DNA from: Pseudoflavonifractor phocaeensis
GTDB taxonomy: Bacteria > Bacillota > Clostridia > Oscillospirales > Oscillospiraceae
Length of the DNA: 37,884 nt
Direction: 5' to 3'
Assembly: GCF_016901735.1 (NCBI RefSeq)
Contig: NZ_JACLZC010000024.1
Location: 1-37,884, forward strand
Shown: positions 27,716 through 35,259 of the stretch, piece after piece
Layout: the number at the start of each line of letters is the position of its first letter
Numbering within the stretch: the stretch's first letter is position 1
Notes under the pieces: model-generated
What the model saw: only the letters and a program-made list of their open reading frames with translations
Told to the model about the DNA's origin: nothing
The model's database searches: none
Translations under genes and position numbers: made by a program

Positions 27716-27744
27716 TTGACGCTCCGGGCCGTTCGTGGGATAAT
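27716..27744 (+). promoter_or_regulatory. Promoter of the CDF transporter gene
   Basis: TTGACG (27716-27721), a 17-bp spacer and GATAAT (27739-27744) lie 39 bp before the ATG at 27784. The ribosome site is AGAGGGATG. Confidence 0.6.
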
Positions 27745-27783
27745 AAATAGAATTACCTGAAAAAATCAAAAGAGGGATGTAAG

Positions 27784-28956
27784 ATGACACAGCTGCTGCT
27801 TAGGCTTTTTGTGCGGGACTATCAACAGACCAAGGACCCGGAGGTGCGCACCCGCTACGGGCTGCTGTCCGGCGTGGTGGGGATCGTGCTCAACCTCCTC
27901 TTGTCCGGCGGAAAATTCCTGGCCGGTACCCTCAGCGGGTCCATCTCCATCACGGCCGACGCCTTCAACAACCTGACCGACGCCGGCTCCTCGGTGGTGA
28001 CGCTGGTGGGGTTCCATATGGCCGGCCAGAAGGCCGACGACGACCACCCCTTCGGCCACGGACGGGTGGAGTATCTGGCGGGATTGCTGGTGGCGGGGAT
28101 CATCCTGCTGGTGGGCTTTGAGCTGGCCAAAAGCTCGGTGGACCAGATCCTCCATCCGGAGGAGGTGCGCTTTTCCTGGGTGTCCGCCGGCGTGCTGGCG
28201 GCCTCCATCGCCGTCAAGCTGTGGATGAGCCTTTTTAACCGGGGCCTCTCCCGGCGCATCGACTCGGCGGCCATGGCGGCCACCGCCGCCGACTCCCTGT
28301 CCGATGTGGCCGCCACTTCGGCGGTGCTGCTGGGCGGCATCGTGGGGGCGCTGACCCACCTGCCCATCGACGGCTGGGCGGGCCTGCTGGTGTCGGTGTT
28401 CATTCTGCGGGCCGGTCTGGGCGCCGCCAAGGACACCATTGATCCCCTGCTGGGCAAGAGCGCCGACCCGGAGCTGGTGCGGGACATTGAAAAGACCGTC
28501 CTCTCCCATCAGGAGGTGGTGGGCATCCACGACCTGGTGATCCACGACTACGGCCCCGGCCGGTCCATGATGTCCCTCCACGCCGAGGTGCCCATGAACG
28601 CCGACATTATGGAGGCCCACGACGCCATCGACCACATCGAGCGGGAGTTGAAGGACAAATACCACATCCTTACCTCCATCCATATGGACCCCATCGCCAC
28701 CGACGACAGCCGGGTCACCGAGATGCGCACCCGGGTGGCCGACCTGGTCAAGGAGATCGACGAGACCCTGACCATCCACGACTTCCGCATGACCGACGGC
28801 CCAGACCACACCAATCTCATTTTTGACGTGGTGGCCCCCCACCGCTTTTCCCTGAGCGACGAGGCGCTGGTGGAGGAGATCCAGCGGCGGGTCCGGACCC
28901 TGGGGGAGCGCTATTTTGCCGTGGTGCAGGTGGACCACTCCTTTGTGGAGGGATGA
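27784..28956 (+). CDS. Cation diffusion facilitator family transporter
   Basis: A 390-residue inner-membrane exporter of divalent metal (Zn, Fe, Mn or similar) in exchange for protons. It has six membrane segments. The transport-site aspartates are visible in segment 2 (Asp59 and Asp66, ADAFNNLTD) and segment 5 (Asp170 and Asp174, ADSLSDVA). A His-rich loop DDDHPFGHGR lies at 85-94. The C-terminal cytoplasmic domain is longer than in many family members and holds the usual metal-binding fold (LHAEVPMNADIMEAHDAID) plus an extra segment of about 80 residues. The metal cannot be named from sequence. It has its own promoter. Confidence 0.93.
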   Translation: MTQLLLRLFVRDYQQTKDPEVRTRYGLLSGVVGIVLNLLLSGGKFLAGTLSGSISITADAFNNLTDAGSSVVTLVGFHMAGQKADDDHPFGHGRVEYLAGLLVAGIILLVGFELAKSSVDQILHPEEVRFSWVSAGVLAASIAVKLWMSLFNRGLSRRIDSAAMAATAADSLSDVAATSAVLLGGIVGALTHLPIDGWAGLLVSVFILRAGLGAAKDTIDPLLGKSADPELVRDIEKTVLSHQEVVGIHDLVIHDYGPGRSMMSLHAEVPMNADIMEAHDAIDHIERELKDKYHILTSIHMDPIATDDSRVTEMRTRVADLVKEIDETLTIHDFRMTDGPDHTNLIFDVVAPHRFSLSDEALVEEIQRRVRTLGERYFAVVQVDHSFVEG

Positions 28957-29042
28957 TTTACAAAAAATTCACCCAATTTTGGGAAAAAAGGTTTACACTC
29001 ACGAAAAGAGACGACACGCCCAAGGGCGAAGGAGGATGACCC

Positions 29043-29735
29043 ATGGCACGAAAGGTACTGATCGTGGAGGACGAGACCAACATTGCCGAGCTGCTCCATC
29101 TCTATTTGGAGAAGGAGGGCTTTGAGACGGCGGTGGCGCCGGACGGGGGAAAGGGTGTGGAGCTGTTCCGCTCCTTCCAGCCGGACCTGGTGCTGCTGGA
29201 TATCATGCTGCCGGTGATGGACGGCTGGTCGGTGCTCAAAAAGATCCGGGAGAACGACCGCACGCCGGTCATCATGCTCACCGCCAAGGGGGAGACCGAC
29301 GACAAGGTCAACGGCCTGGAGATGGGCGCCGACGACTACATCGTCAAGCCCTTTGAGATGAAGGAGGTGCTGGCCCGCATCCACGCGGTGCTCCGCCGCT
29401 TCGGGGAGGAGGAGACCGGGGAAAAGAAGCTGAGCTTTGACAAGCTGGTCATCAATCTGGACTCCTATGAGCTGCTGGTGGACGGCAAGCGGGTGGATAC
29501 GCCCCCCAAGGAGCTGGAGCTGCTCTTTCATCTGGCCTCGTCGCCCAACCGGGTCTTTACCCGCAACCAGCTGCTGGACGAGGTATGGGGCTTTGACTAT
29601 TTCGGCGACTCCCGGACGGTGGACGTCCACATCAAGCGTTTGCGGGAGAAGCTGGAGGGCGTGAGCGAGCAGTGGTGTCTCAAGACGGTGTGGGGCGTGG
29701 GCTATAAGTTTGAGGTCAACGCCGCCAACGGGTGA
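29043..29735 (+). CDS. OmpR/PhoB-family response regulator
   Basis: A 230-residue two-component regulator. The receiver domain has the acidic pair Glu9 and Asp10, the phospho-acceptor Asp53 (LLDIMLPVMDG), Thr80 and Lys102 (IVKPFEM). The C-terminal winged helix (residues about 130-228) has the family pattern ELELLFHLASSPNRVFTR and TVDVHIKRLREKL. Its histidine kinase follows 19 bp downstream and an HtrA-like protease after that, which suggests an envelope-stress circuit like CssRS. The 86-bp upstream gap holds a CCCAA-TT-TTGGG hairpin and two TTTACA motifs, possible binding sites, but no convincing promoter. Confidence 0.95.
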   Translation: MARKVLIVEDETNIAELLHLYLEKEGFETAVAPDGGKGVELFRSFQPDLVLLDIMLPVMDGWSVLKKIRENDRTPVIMLTAKGETDDKVNGLEMGADDYIVKPFEMKEVLARIHAVLRRFGEEETGEKKLSFDKLVINLDSYELLVDGKRVDTPPKELELLFHLASSPNRVFTRNQLLDEVWGFDYFGDSRTVDVHIKRLREKLEGVSEQWCLKTVWGVGYKFEVNAANG

Positions 29736-29754
29736 GCGGAACAGGAGGGCAGGC

Positions 29755-31185
29755 ATGAAAAGTCTCTACGGACGGGAATTTTCCATTATGGCCGGTGTGA
29801 TCCTGCTCTCTTTCGCGCTGCTGGCCGGCGCCTTTGTGACGCTGACCTATCAGTATACGATCCGAGAGAAGCAGGACGCCATGGAGCGGACGGCGGATAC
29901 CATTGCCGACTTTACCAGCGCCATGCAGAATGCAAACGTCAGTCTGCTGGACAGCAGCTATCAGGCCTATCTTGCGGCCATCTCCAACATTTCCGACGCC
30001 TATGTCATGATCTGCGACGAGGAGGGGCAGGTGCTGCTCAGCTCCAAGGGGGCCCTGCGGGACGGTGCGCCGCCGTCCGTACCCACGTCGGTGGCCAGGG
30101 AGGTCTCCCAGAACGGGGGGTATAACGACATCACCAGTCTGGGCGGCCTCTTTCCCGAAAAGCGCTATACCGCCGGTCAGATGGTCACCGTCTCCAACCT
30201 GATGGGGCGGGAGATTGCCTGCGGGATGGTCTTTGTGTCGGCCAGCATGTCCAGCGTGACCGCGCTGTGGCAGGATCTGTCGGCCATTTTCTTCATGACG
30301 GCGGCGGCGGTTTTGTGCGTGGCCTTTCTCACCAGCTCGGTGACCTCCCGCCACCAGACCAAGCCCCTTAAGGAGATTGCCGACACGGCCCGCCGGTTTG
30401 GTCACGGGGAGTTTGACGTCCGGGTCACCGGCTACGAGCACCGCAAGGACGAGGTGGGCGAGCTGGCCGAGGCCTTCAACGCCATGGCCGATTCCATCGC
30501 CCAGTCGGAGGCCAAGCGCAGCGAGTTCATCGCCAACGTCTCCCACGAGCTGAAAACTCCCATGACCACCATCGCCGGCTTTGCCGACGGCATTCTGGAC
30601 GGCACCATCCCGCCGGAACGGGAGCGGGATTATCTGAAAACCATCTCCTCGGAGACCCGGCGGCTGTCCCGCCTGGTGCGGCGGATGCTGGATCTGTCCC
30701 GCCTTCAGTCCAGCGAGAACGTGACGGCCCAGGAGCCCTTCGACACCGCCGAGGTGATGCTCCGGGTGCTGGTGAGTCTGGAGACCAAGATCAACGCCCG
30801 GCATCTGGACGTGGACGCCCACCTGCCCGACGGTCCGGTGATGGTGTGGGGAGACCCGGACGCCATCACCCAGGTGTGCTACAATCTGCTGGACAACGCC
30901 ATCAAGTTTTCCGACGAGGGGACCACCATGGGGATCGGGATCACCACAAAGGGGGGCAAGGCCTATGTGTCGGTGCGCAACCAGGGCAAGACCATCCCGC
31001 CGGAGGAGCTGTCCCTTCTCTTTGACCGGTTCCACAAGGCGGACCACTCCCGCAGCGCCGACCGGGACGGCGTGGGTCTGGGGCTTTATATCGTGAAAAC
31101 CATTCTGGGCAATCACAAGGAAAACATCACCGTGACCAGCAGCGAAGGGGTCACGGAATTTACCTTTACCCTGACGCTGGCCTGA
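29755..31185 (+). CDS. Sensor histidine kinase with HAMP domain
   Basis: A 476-residue membrane kinase paired with the regulator upstream. A first membrane segment at about 9-30, an extracytoplasmic sensor of about 145 residues, a second segment at about 175-198, a HAMP linker at 198-250 and the HisKA domain follow in order. The phospho-acceptor is His264 (FIANVSHELKTPM). The ATPase domain has the N-box (NLLDNAIKFS) and G-box (DGVGLGLYIVK). The sensor has no domain I can name. The start at 29755 follows CAGGAGG. htrA-like follows after 34 bp. Confidence 0.95.
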   Translation: MKSLYGREFSIMAGVILLSFALLAGAFVTLTYQYTIREKQDAMERTADTIADFTSAMQNANVSLLDSSYQAYLAAISNISDAYVMICDEEGQVLLSSKGALRDGAPPSVPTSVAREVSQNGGYNDITSLGGLFPEKRYTAGQMVTVSNLMGREIACGMVFVSASMSSVTALWQDLSAIFFMTAAAVLCVAFLTSSVTSRHQTKPLKEIADTARRFGHGEFDVRVTGYEHRKDEVGELAEAFNAMADSIAQSEAKRSEFIANVSHELKTPMTTIAGFADGILDGTIPPERERDYLKTISSETRRLSRLVRRMLDLSRLQSSENVTAQEPFDTAEVMLRVLVSLETKINARHLDVDAHLPDGPVMVWGDPDAITQVCYNLLDNAIKFSDEGTTMGIGITTKGGKAYVSVRNQGKTIPPEELSLLFDRFHKADHSRSADRDGVGLGLYIVKTILGNHKENITVTSSEGVTEFTFTLTLA

Positions 31186-31219
31186 GGGGCCGGTATGGGG
31201 GCAAGGGGGGAGGAAAGGG

Positions 31220-32542
31220 ATGCACAGCTATTATTATGACCGGCCCGACGGGCAAAAGGGGCGGCAGGACCAGAGCGGAACCCTGCCGCCCAGCGACTGT
31301 CCGCCCATCTGTCTGACGCCGCCCCGGTTTCCGTCGGCGCAGGAGCAGCGGGAGGTCCGGCGGGCATGGAAGAAGGAGCGGCGGCGCAGACGCTGGAAGA
31401 AGGTGCTGGCGGCGGTGCTGATTGCGGCCCTGGTGGTGGGGAGCGGAACGGGCCTTGGCCTGGGAGCCCTGGTGCTGCTCCAGCGGTACGCCGCCGCAAA
31501 CCGGGAGGAGAACGGCGTGATCTGGATGGGAGAGGAAGAGGCCCAGGAGCAGCCCACTCTGGTGGAGCGCGCGCCGCTGGTGGAGGGGGTCTCTCTGACG
31601 CTCTCCCCGCTGCCGGAGGGGGAAGCGCTGACCTATCAGGAGATTTATGAAAAATGCCTGCCTTCGGTGGTGAGCATCCAGGCCGGCAGCGAAAATGCGG
31701 TCTCGGAGGGGAGCGGCATCGTCTGCACCGCCGACGGCTATATTCTCACCAACAGCCATGTGATCGAAGGGGCCCGCTGGGTGGAGGTGGTGCTGCTGGA
31801 CGGCTCGGAGACCAGCTATGAGGCCAAGCTGGTGGGGCGGGACGGCCAGACCGACCTGGCGGTGTTGAAGATCGAGGCCCAGGGGCTGACGCCGGCGGAA
31901 TTCGGCGACTCGTCGCTGGTACAGGTGGGGGATCTGGCCCTGGCGCTGGGCAATCCGCTGGGCGCCCAGTTTGCCGGCACCCTCAGCGACGGCATCATCT
32001 CCTTCCGGGATCGGGGGGTCACGGTGGAGGGCTATGAGATGGAGCTCATCCAGACCACCGCCGCCCTCAACTCGGGCAACTCCGGCGGGGCGCTGCTCAA
32101 CGCCTACGGCCAGGTCATCGGGGTGACTACCCTGAAAATGATCTCCGACTCGGACACCATCGAGGGTCTGGGCTTTGCCATTCCCTCCGGTACGGTCAAG
32201 ACGGTGGCCGACGCGCTGCTGGCCGAAGGGCACATCTCCGGCCGGCCCACTCTGGGCATTCTGGGCCGCAGCCTCAGCGTCCGGGAGTGCCTGGAGGCGG
32301 GAGTCACCGGAGGAGTCTATGTGTCGTCGGTGGAGGAGGCCTCCGACGCCTGGGACAAGGGCCTGCGGTCGGGTGACATCATCGTGGGGGTGAACGGCCA
32401 GGCGGTGTCGTCGGTGGAGGACATCAACGACATCAAAAGCGCCCTGTCCGCCGGCGACGTGCTGGAGCTGGAGCTGGTGCGGGACGGCCAGCGCCGGACC
32501 ATCCGGGTGGAGCTGGTGGAGCAGTACACCCTGGACGCATAA
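31220..32542 (+). CDS. Membrane-anchored HtrA/DegP-like serine protease
   Basis: A 440-residue trypsin-like protease (S1C family) for misfolded envelope proteins. A cytoplasmic tail of about 55 residues ends in a strongly basic stretch (KKERRRRRWKK), followed by one membrane segment at about 61-88. The catalytic triad is His180 (LTNSHVI), Asp212 (TDLAVLK) and Ser288 (NSGNSGG). A PDZ domain fills about 335-435 (GLRSGDIIVGVNGQAV). It is the third gene of the two-component operon, so it is probably a target of that system. The cytoplasmic tail with a Cys pair (Cys27 and Cys31) is unusual for the family. Confidence 0.95.
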   Translation: MHSYYYDRPDGQKGRQDQSGTLPPSDCPPICLTPPRFPSAQEQREVRRAWKKERRRRRWKKVLAAVLIAALVVGSGTGLGLGALVLLQRYAAANREENGVIWMGEEEAQEQPTLVERAPLVEGVSLTLSPLPEGEALTYQEIYEKCLPSVVSIQAGSENAVSEGSGIVCTADGYILTNSHVIEGARWVEVVLLDGSETSYEAKLVGRDGQTDLAVLKIEAQGLTPAEFGDSSLVQVGDLALALGNPLGAQFAGTLSDGIISFRDRGVTVEGYEMELIQTTAALNSGNSGGALLNAYGQVIGVTTLKMISDSDTIEGLGFAIPSGTVKTVADALLAEGHISGRPTLGILGRSLSVRECLEAGVTGGVYVSSVEEASDAWDKGLRSGDIIVGVNGQAVSSVEDINDIKSALSAGDVLELELVRDGQRRTIRVELVEQYTLDA

Positions 32543-32548
32543 CAAGAA

Positions 32549-32580
32549 AAAAAGGAGCGGCTCCGGAAACGGAGCCGCCC
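32549..32580. terminator. Terminator-type hairpin after the protease gene
   Basis: A 9-bp stem (GCGGCTCCG at 32557-32565, CGGAGCCGC at 32570-32578) with a GAAA loop. The A-tract lies before it on the plus strand, so a T-run exists only on the minus strand, although all nearby genes are on plus. It may protect the mRNA 3' end or stop antisense transcription. Confidence 0.45.
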
Positions 32581-32729
32581 AAAGAAAGATAGAGAGAAAT
32601 GGGATGTGGGGCCAGAGGGAAGGGCCCCGTGTCAGCGTACCAAGATACGACTGGTTGAGCTGCAAGAATAGATTACATGATTTTCCAGAGAATGTCAACC
32701 AGAACTTTTGTCGAAAGAGAGCGGATTCC

Positions 32730-33887
32730 ATGCTGATTGTCAACGGAGTGGTCCATCCCATGGACGGACCGGTCATTTCCAGGGGCTTTGTGCGCCTGGA
32801 GGGGAAGAAGATCGCCCAGGTAGGGGCAATGGAGGAGCTGACGGCCCGGGAAGGGGAAGCAGTTCTGGACGCGCAGGGGGGGCACATCGTCCCCGGTTTT
32901 GTGGACGCCCACTGTCATCTGGGCCTGTTCGGCGACGGGCTGGGCTTTGAGGCCGACGACGGCAACGAGTCCACCGACCCCTGTACGCCTCAGCTGCGGG
33001 CCATCGACGGGGTGAATGTGCTGGACCGCTGCTTTCAGGAGGCGCGGGAGGGGGGCGTGACCACGGTGCTCACCGGTCCGGGGAGCGCCAACCCCATCGC
33101 CGGGCAGTTCGCCGCCCTGAAAACCGACGGCCGCTGGGTGGACGAGGCCATTGTAAAAGCGCCGGCGGCCATGAAGTTTGCCCTGGGCGAGAACCCCAAG
33201 ACGGTGTATAACGAGCGGAAGGAGACGCCGGTGACCCGCATGGCCACGGCGGCCCTCATCCGGGAGCAGCTGGCCAAGGCGGTGGAATACCGGGACAAGC
33301 AGGAGAAGGCCGACGCCGACCCGGAGACCGATCCTCCGGAGCTGGATGTAAAGCTGGAGGCCTTAACAGCGGTAACGGCGGGCGCGTTGCCGGCCCATTT
33401 CCACGCCCACCGGGCGGACGACATCGCCACGGCGGTGCGCATCGGCCGGGAGTTTGGGCTGAACTATGTGATTGTCCACGGTACCGAGGGCTACCGTGTG
33501 GCGGAGCTGCTGGCCGAGGCGGGGGTAGGGGTCATCACCGGTCCCTGTCTGGGGGACCGGAGCAAGCCGGAGCTGGTGAACATGACCATGGAAAACCCGG
33601 TGCTGCTGGCCAGGGCGGGGGTCAAGGTGGCCATCTGCACCGACCATCCCGAGACGCCCATCCAGCATTTGCCTCTTTGCGCGGCCATGGCGGTGCGGGC
33701 CGGCATGGACCCGGAGGAGGCGCTGGCGGCCATCACCCGAAACGCCGCCGAGATCGCGGGCATCGGCAAGCGGGTGGGCACCCTGACTCCGGGGAAGGAC
33801 GGCGACGTGGTGGTGCTGTCCGGTCCGCCGCTGGACTGGCAGAGCGGCGTCACGGCGGTCTTTCTCAACGGGAAGCGGGTGCGCTGA
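32730..33887 (+). CDS. Amidohydrolase (imidazolonepropionase-like)
   Basis: A 385-residue metal-dependent hydrolase of the amidohydrolase superfamily (COG1228-like). A small beta domain (LIVNGVVHPMDGP) is followed by a TIM barrel with His61 and His63 (VDAHCHLG), a likely metal-linked Lys (AMKFALGENPK), two His-rich strands (ALPAHFHAHRADD, IVHGTEG) and the final Asp (CTDHPE). The C-terminal end returns to the beta domain (TPGKDGDVVVL). The substrate is unknown; no histidine-degradation genes lie near. The start at 32730 has only a modest site (GAGAG); 42 in-frame codons upstream look non-coding. Confidence 0.9.
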   Translation: MLIVNGVVHPMDGPVISRGFVRLEGKKIAQVGAMEELTAREGEAVLDAQGGHIVPGFVDAHCHLGLFGDGLGFEADDGNESTDPCTPQLRAIDGVNVLDRCFQEAREGGVTTVLTGPGSANPIAGQFAALKTDGRWVDEAIVKAPAAMKFALGENPKTVYNERKETPVTRMATAALIREQLAKAVEYRDKQEKADADPETDPPELDVKLEALTAVTAGALPAHFHAHRADDIATAVRIGREFGLNYVIVHGTEGYRVAELLAEAGVGVITGPCLGDRSKPELVNMTMENPVLLARAGVKVAICTDHPETPIQHLPLCAAMAVRAGMDPEEALAAITRNAAEIAGIGKRVGTLTPGKDGDVVVLSGPPLDWQSGVTAVFLNGKRVR

Positions 33888-33907
33888 CAAATTCCGTCAT
33901 TCAGCCG

Positions 33908-33936
33908 TTGACGGGAGCGGGCAGGCCGTGTACAAT
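33908..33936 (+). promoter_or_regulatory. Promoter of the zinc-ribbon/Ig-like protein gene
   Basis: TTGACG (33908-33913), a 17-bp spacer and TACAAT (33931-33936) lie 35 bp before the ATG at 33972, followed by the ribosome site GGAGGGAG. Confidence 0.7.
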
Positions 33937-33971
33937 AAAAAGGACAAGAAATCGACTGGAGGGAGCTTGCT

Positions 33972-34625
33972 ATGGCCAAGAAACCGGGCAACGCCCAAAA
34001 TAAAACCATTCATTGCGACATTTGCGGCGAGGATTACGCCGCTACCTATAAACGCTGCCCCTTCTGCGAGGGGGTCCCCCCCGAAGAGCAGGAAAAGCGC
34101 GGCAAAAGCGGCACGCGCACAAACACCCGGGGGGGCGGCTACTCCAAGGCTACCCCCAAGGAGATGCTCATCACCGTAGTTTCTCTGGCCCTCATCGTGG
34201 CGGCGGCGTGCATCGTGGTGTCTATCCTGATGCCCCTCATCAGCAACGGGGAGCCGGTGCCCTCCACGACGCCCTCGGCGGCGCCCACGGCCTCGGCGAC
34301 CCCCACCGCCTCGCCCACGCCCGCCATTCCCGCCGACCAGACGGCCACCGGGCTCACCCTGGACCAGGAGGAGTTCACCATCAGCGATAAATATCCGGAG
34401 CCGGTGACCATCCACGTGGAATTCCAGCCCGCCGGCAGCAAGGGCTATGTGGAGTGGACCAGCAGCGACGAGAGCGTGGCCACGATTGAAGCGGTAACCG
34501 GCGAGGACGGCAGCCAGAGCGTGATTGTGACCGCTGTGGGCAAGGGTCAGACCACCATTACGGCCACCCTGGCCGGCGGAGCCGCCAGCGCGGAATGCCT
34601 GGTGCGTTCCTCCATCAGCGGCTGA
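33972..34625 (+). CDS. Zinc-ribbon membrane protein with extracellular Ig-like (BIG2) domain
   Basis: A 217-residue protein with an unusual order of parts. A cytoplasmic zinc ribbon (C15, C18, C29 and C32, from CDICGEDY and CPFCEG) is followed by a short basic linker, one membrane segment at about 65-89, a Pro/Thr/Ala-rich stalk (about 95-120) and a bacterial Ig-like group 2 domain (about 127-212; VEWTSSDESVATIEA, then GQTTITATL). It may present a binding module outside while sensing or docking inside. No precise function is known to me. It has its own promoter and a downstream hairpin. Confidence 0.8.
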   Translation: MAKKPGNAQNKTIHCDICGEDYAATYKRCPFCEGVPPEEQEKRGKSGTRTNTRGGGYSKATPKEMLITVVSLALIVAAACIVVSILMPLISNGEPVPSTTPSAAPTASATPTASPTPAIPADQTATGLTLDQEEFTISDKYPEPVTIHVEFQPAGSKGYVEWTSSDESVATIEAVTGEDGSQSVIVTAVGKGQTTITATLAGGAASAECLVRSSISG

Positions 34626-34644
34626 GCACAGGAAGCGATAAACG

Positions 34645-34679
34645 GGAAAAAGAGGAGCGGTTTTGGGACCGCTCCTCTT
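34645..34679. terminator. Terminator hairpin, first copy
   Basis: Stem AAGAGGAGCGG (34650-34660) and CCGCTCCTCTT (34669-34679). The T-run is on the minus strand; on plus the hairpin runs into TAGCTTG. An identical hairpin core recurs at 35092-35119. Confidence 0.55.
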
Positions 34680-35091
34680 AGCTTGTCAAAAAAGTCTGTT
34701 GTCTCCAATCAAAACGCAAGTATCCTGAGAATCGTTTTTCGATTTTCCATATAGGAACGGCCCTACGCGGGCGGCGCCAGGCCCCGCAGCGTTAAAAAAT
34801 GTGCCGGTGGCACATTTTTAGCGGAGGCCGAGCGGCTATGCCGCGAGGAGGGAAGCAAAGGCAACAGAAGGGGGGATACCCCCCTTCTGCACTTCCCCCA
34901 GGCGCTTTCACGGCTCCTTCTGCGCTGCGTAGGGGGCGGACACTGTCCGCCCCGTCTTTCCTGTGGGCCCCGCCGCCCTCGCGGGGTAATAGGACATCCT
35001 CCCACCGCGTAGGGGCGACCTTTGTGGTCGCCCGCTTCCATGCAGGCAGTTTGACGTTTCCTGCACCGCGTTCCACTGCTTTGACCGCCTC
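34680..35091. repeat. Intergenic block of REP-like palindromes
   Basis: About 410 bp with no credible gene. It holds successive hairpins: AAAAATGTGCC / GGCACATTTTT (34795-34819), GAAGGGGGG / CCCCCCTTC (34867-34887), GGGGCGGAC / GTCCGCCCC (34933-34953) and GGGCGACC / GGTCGCCC (35013-35033). The last two share a lead-in GCGTAGGGG, and its inverse CCCTACGCG occurs at about 34761-34769, so one short repeat family is present at least three times. Open frames here on either strand lack ribosome sites. Confidence 0.75.
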
Positions 35092-35125
35092 AGAGGAGCG
35101 GTTTTGGGACCGCTCCTCTCTTTTT
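35092..35125 (+). terminator. Terminator hairpin, second copy
   Basis: Stem AGAGGAGCGG (35092-35101) and CCGCTCCTCT (35110-35119), followed on plus by CTTTTTG. The 28-base hairpin is identical to 34651-34678. Confidence 0.65.
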
Positions 35126-35151
35126 GTATCAGATTGGACAGTGTTGGAAAA

Positions 35152-35206
35152 AATTTTACCAAACTCATCAGTCTTTCTTGCGAAGCGGTAAAATTCACGT
35201 TATACT
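35152..35206 (+). promoter_or_regulatory. Hydrogenase promoter with inverted-repeat operator candidate
   Basis: TTGCGA (35178-35183), a 17-bp spacer and TATACT (35201-35206) form the promoter, 54 bp before the ATG. AATTTTACC (35152-35160) and GGTAAAATT (35187-35195) form a perfect 9-bp inverted repeat whose second arm lies in the spacer. This would suit control by a dimeric repressor. Confidence 0.6.
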
Positions 35207-35259
35207 ATTGCTGATTCAGAAAACAGCAGCCAACACTGTGTGAAAGGTGGATTTGGAAC

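Noticed and set aside
28957..29042. Sigma-A promoter for the response regulator
   Set aside because: TTCACC, TTTACA and TACACT occur, but no pair has acceptable spacing, so none was called.
34763..35191. Several small open frames in the REP-like block (for example 34792-35076 minus and 34799-35191 plus)
   Set aside because: They are translations of palindromic repeats without ribosome sites. Proteins of this kind are often spuriously annotated.
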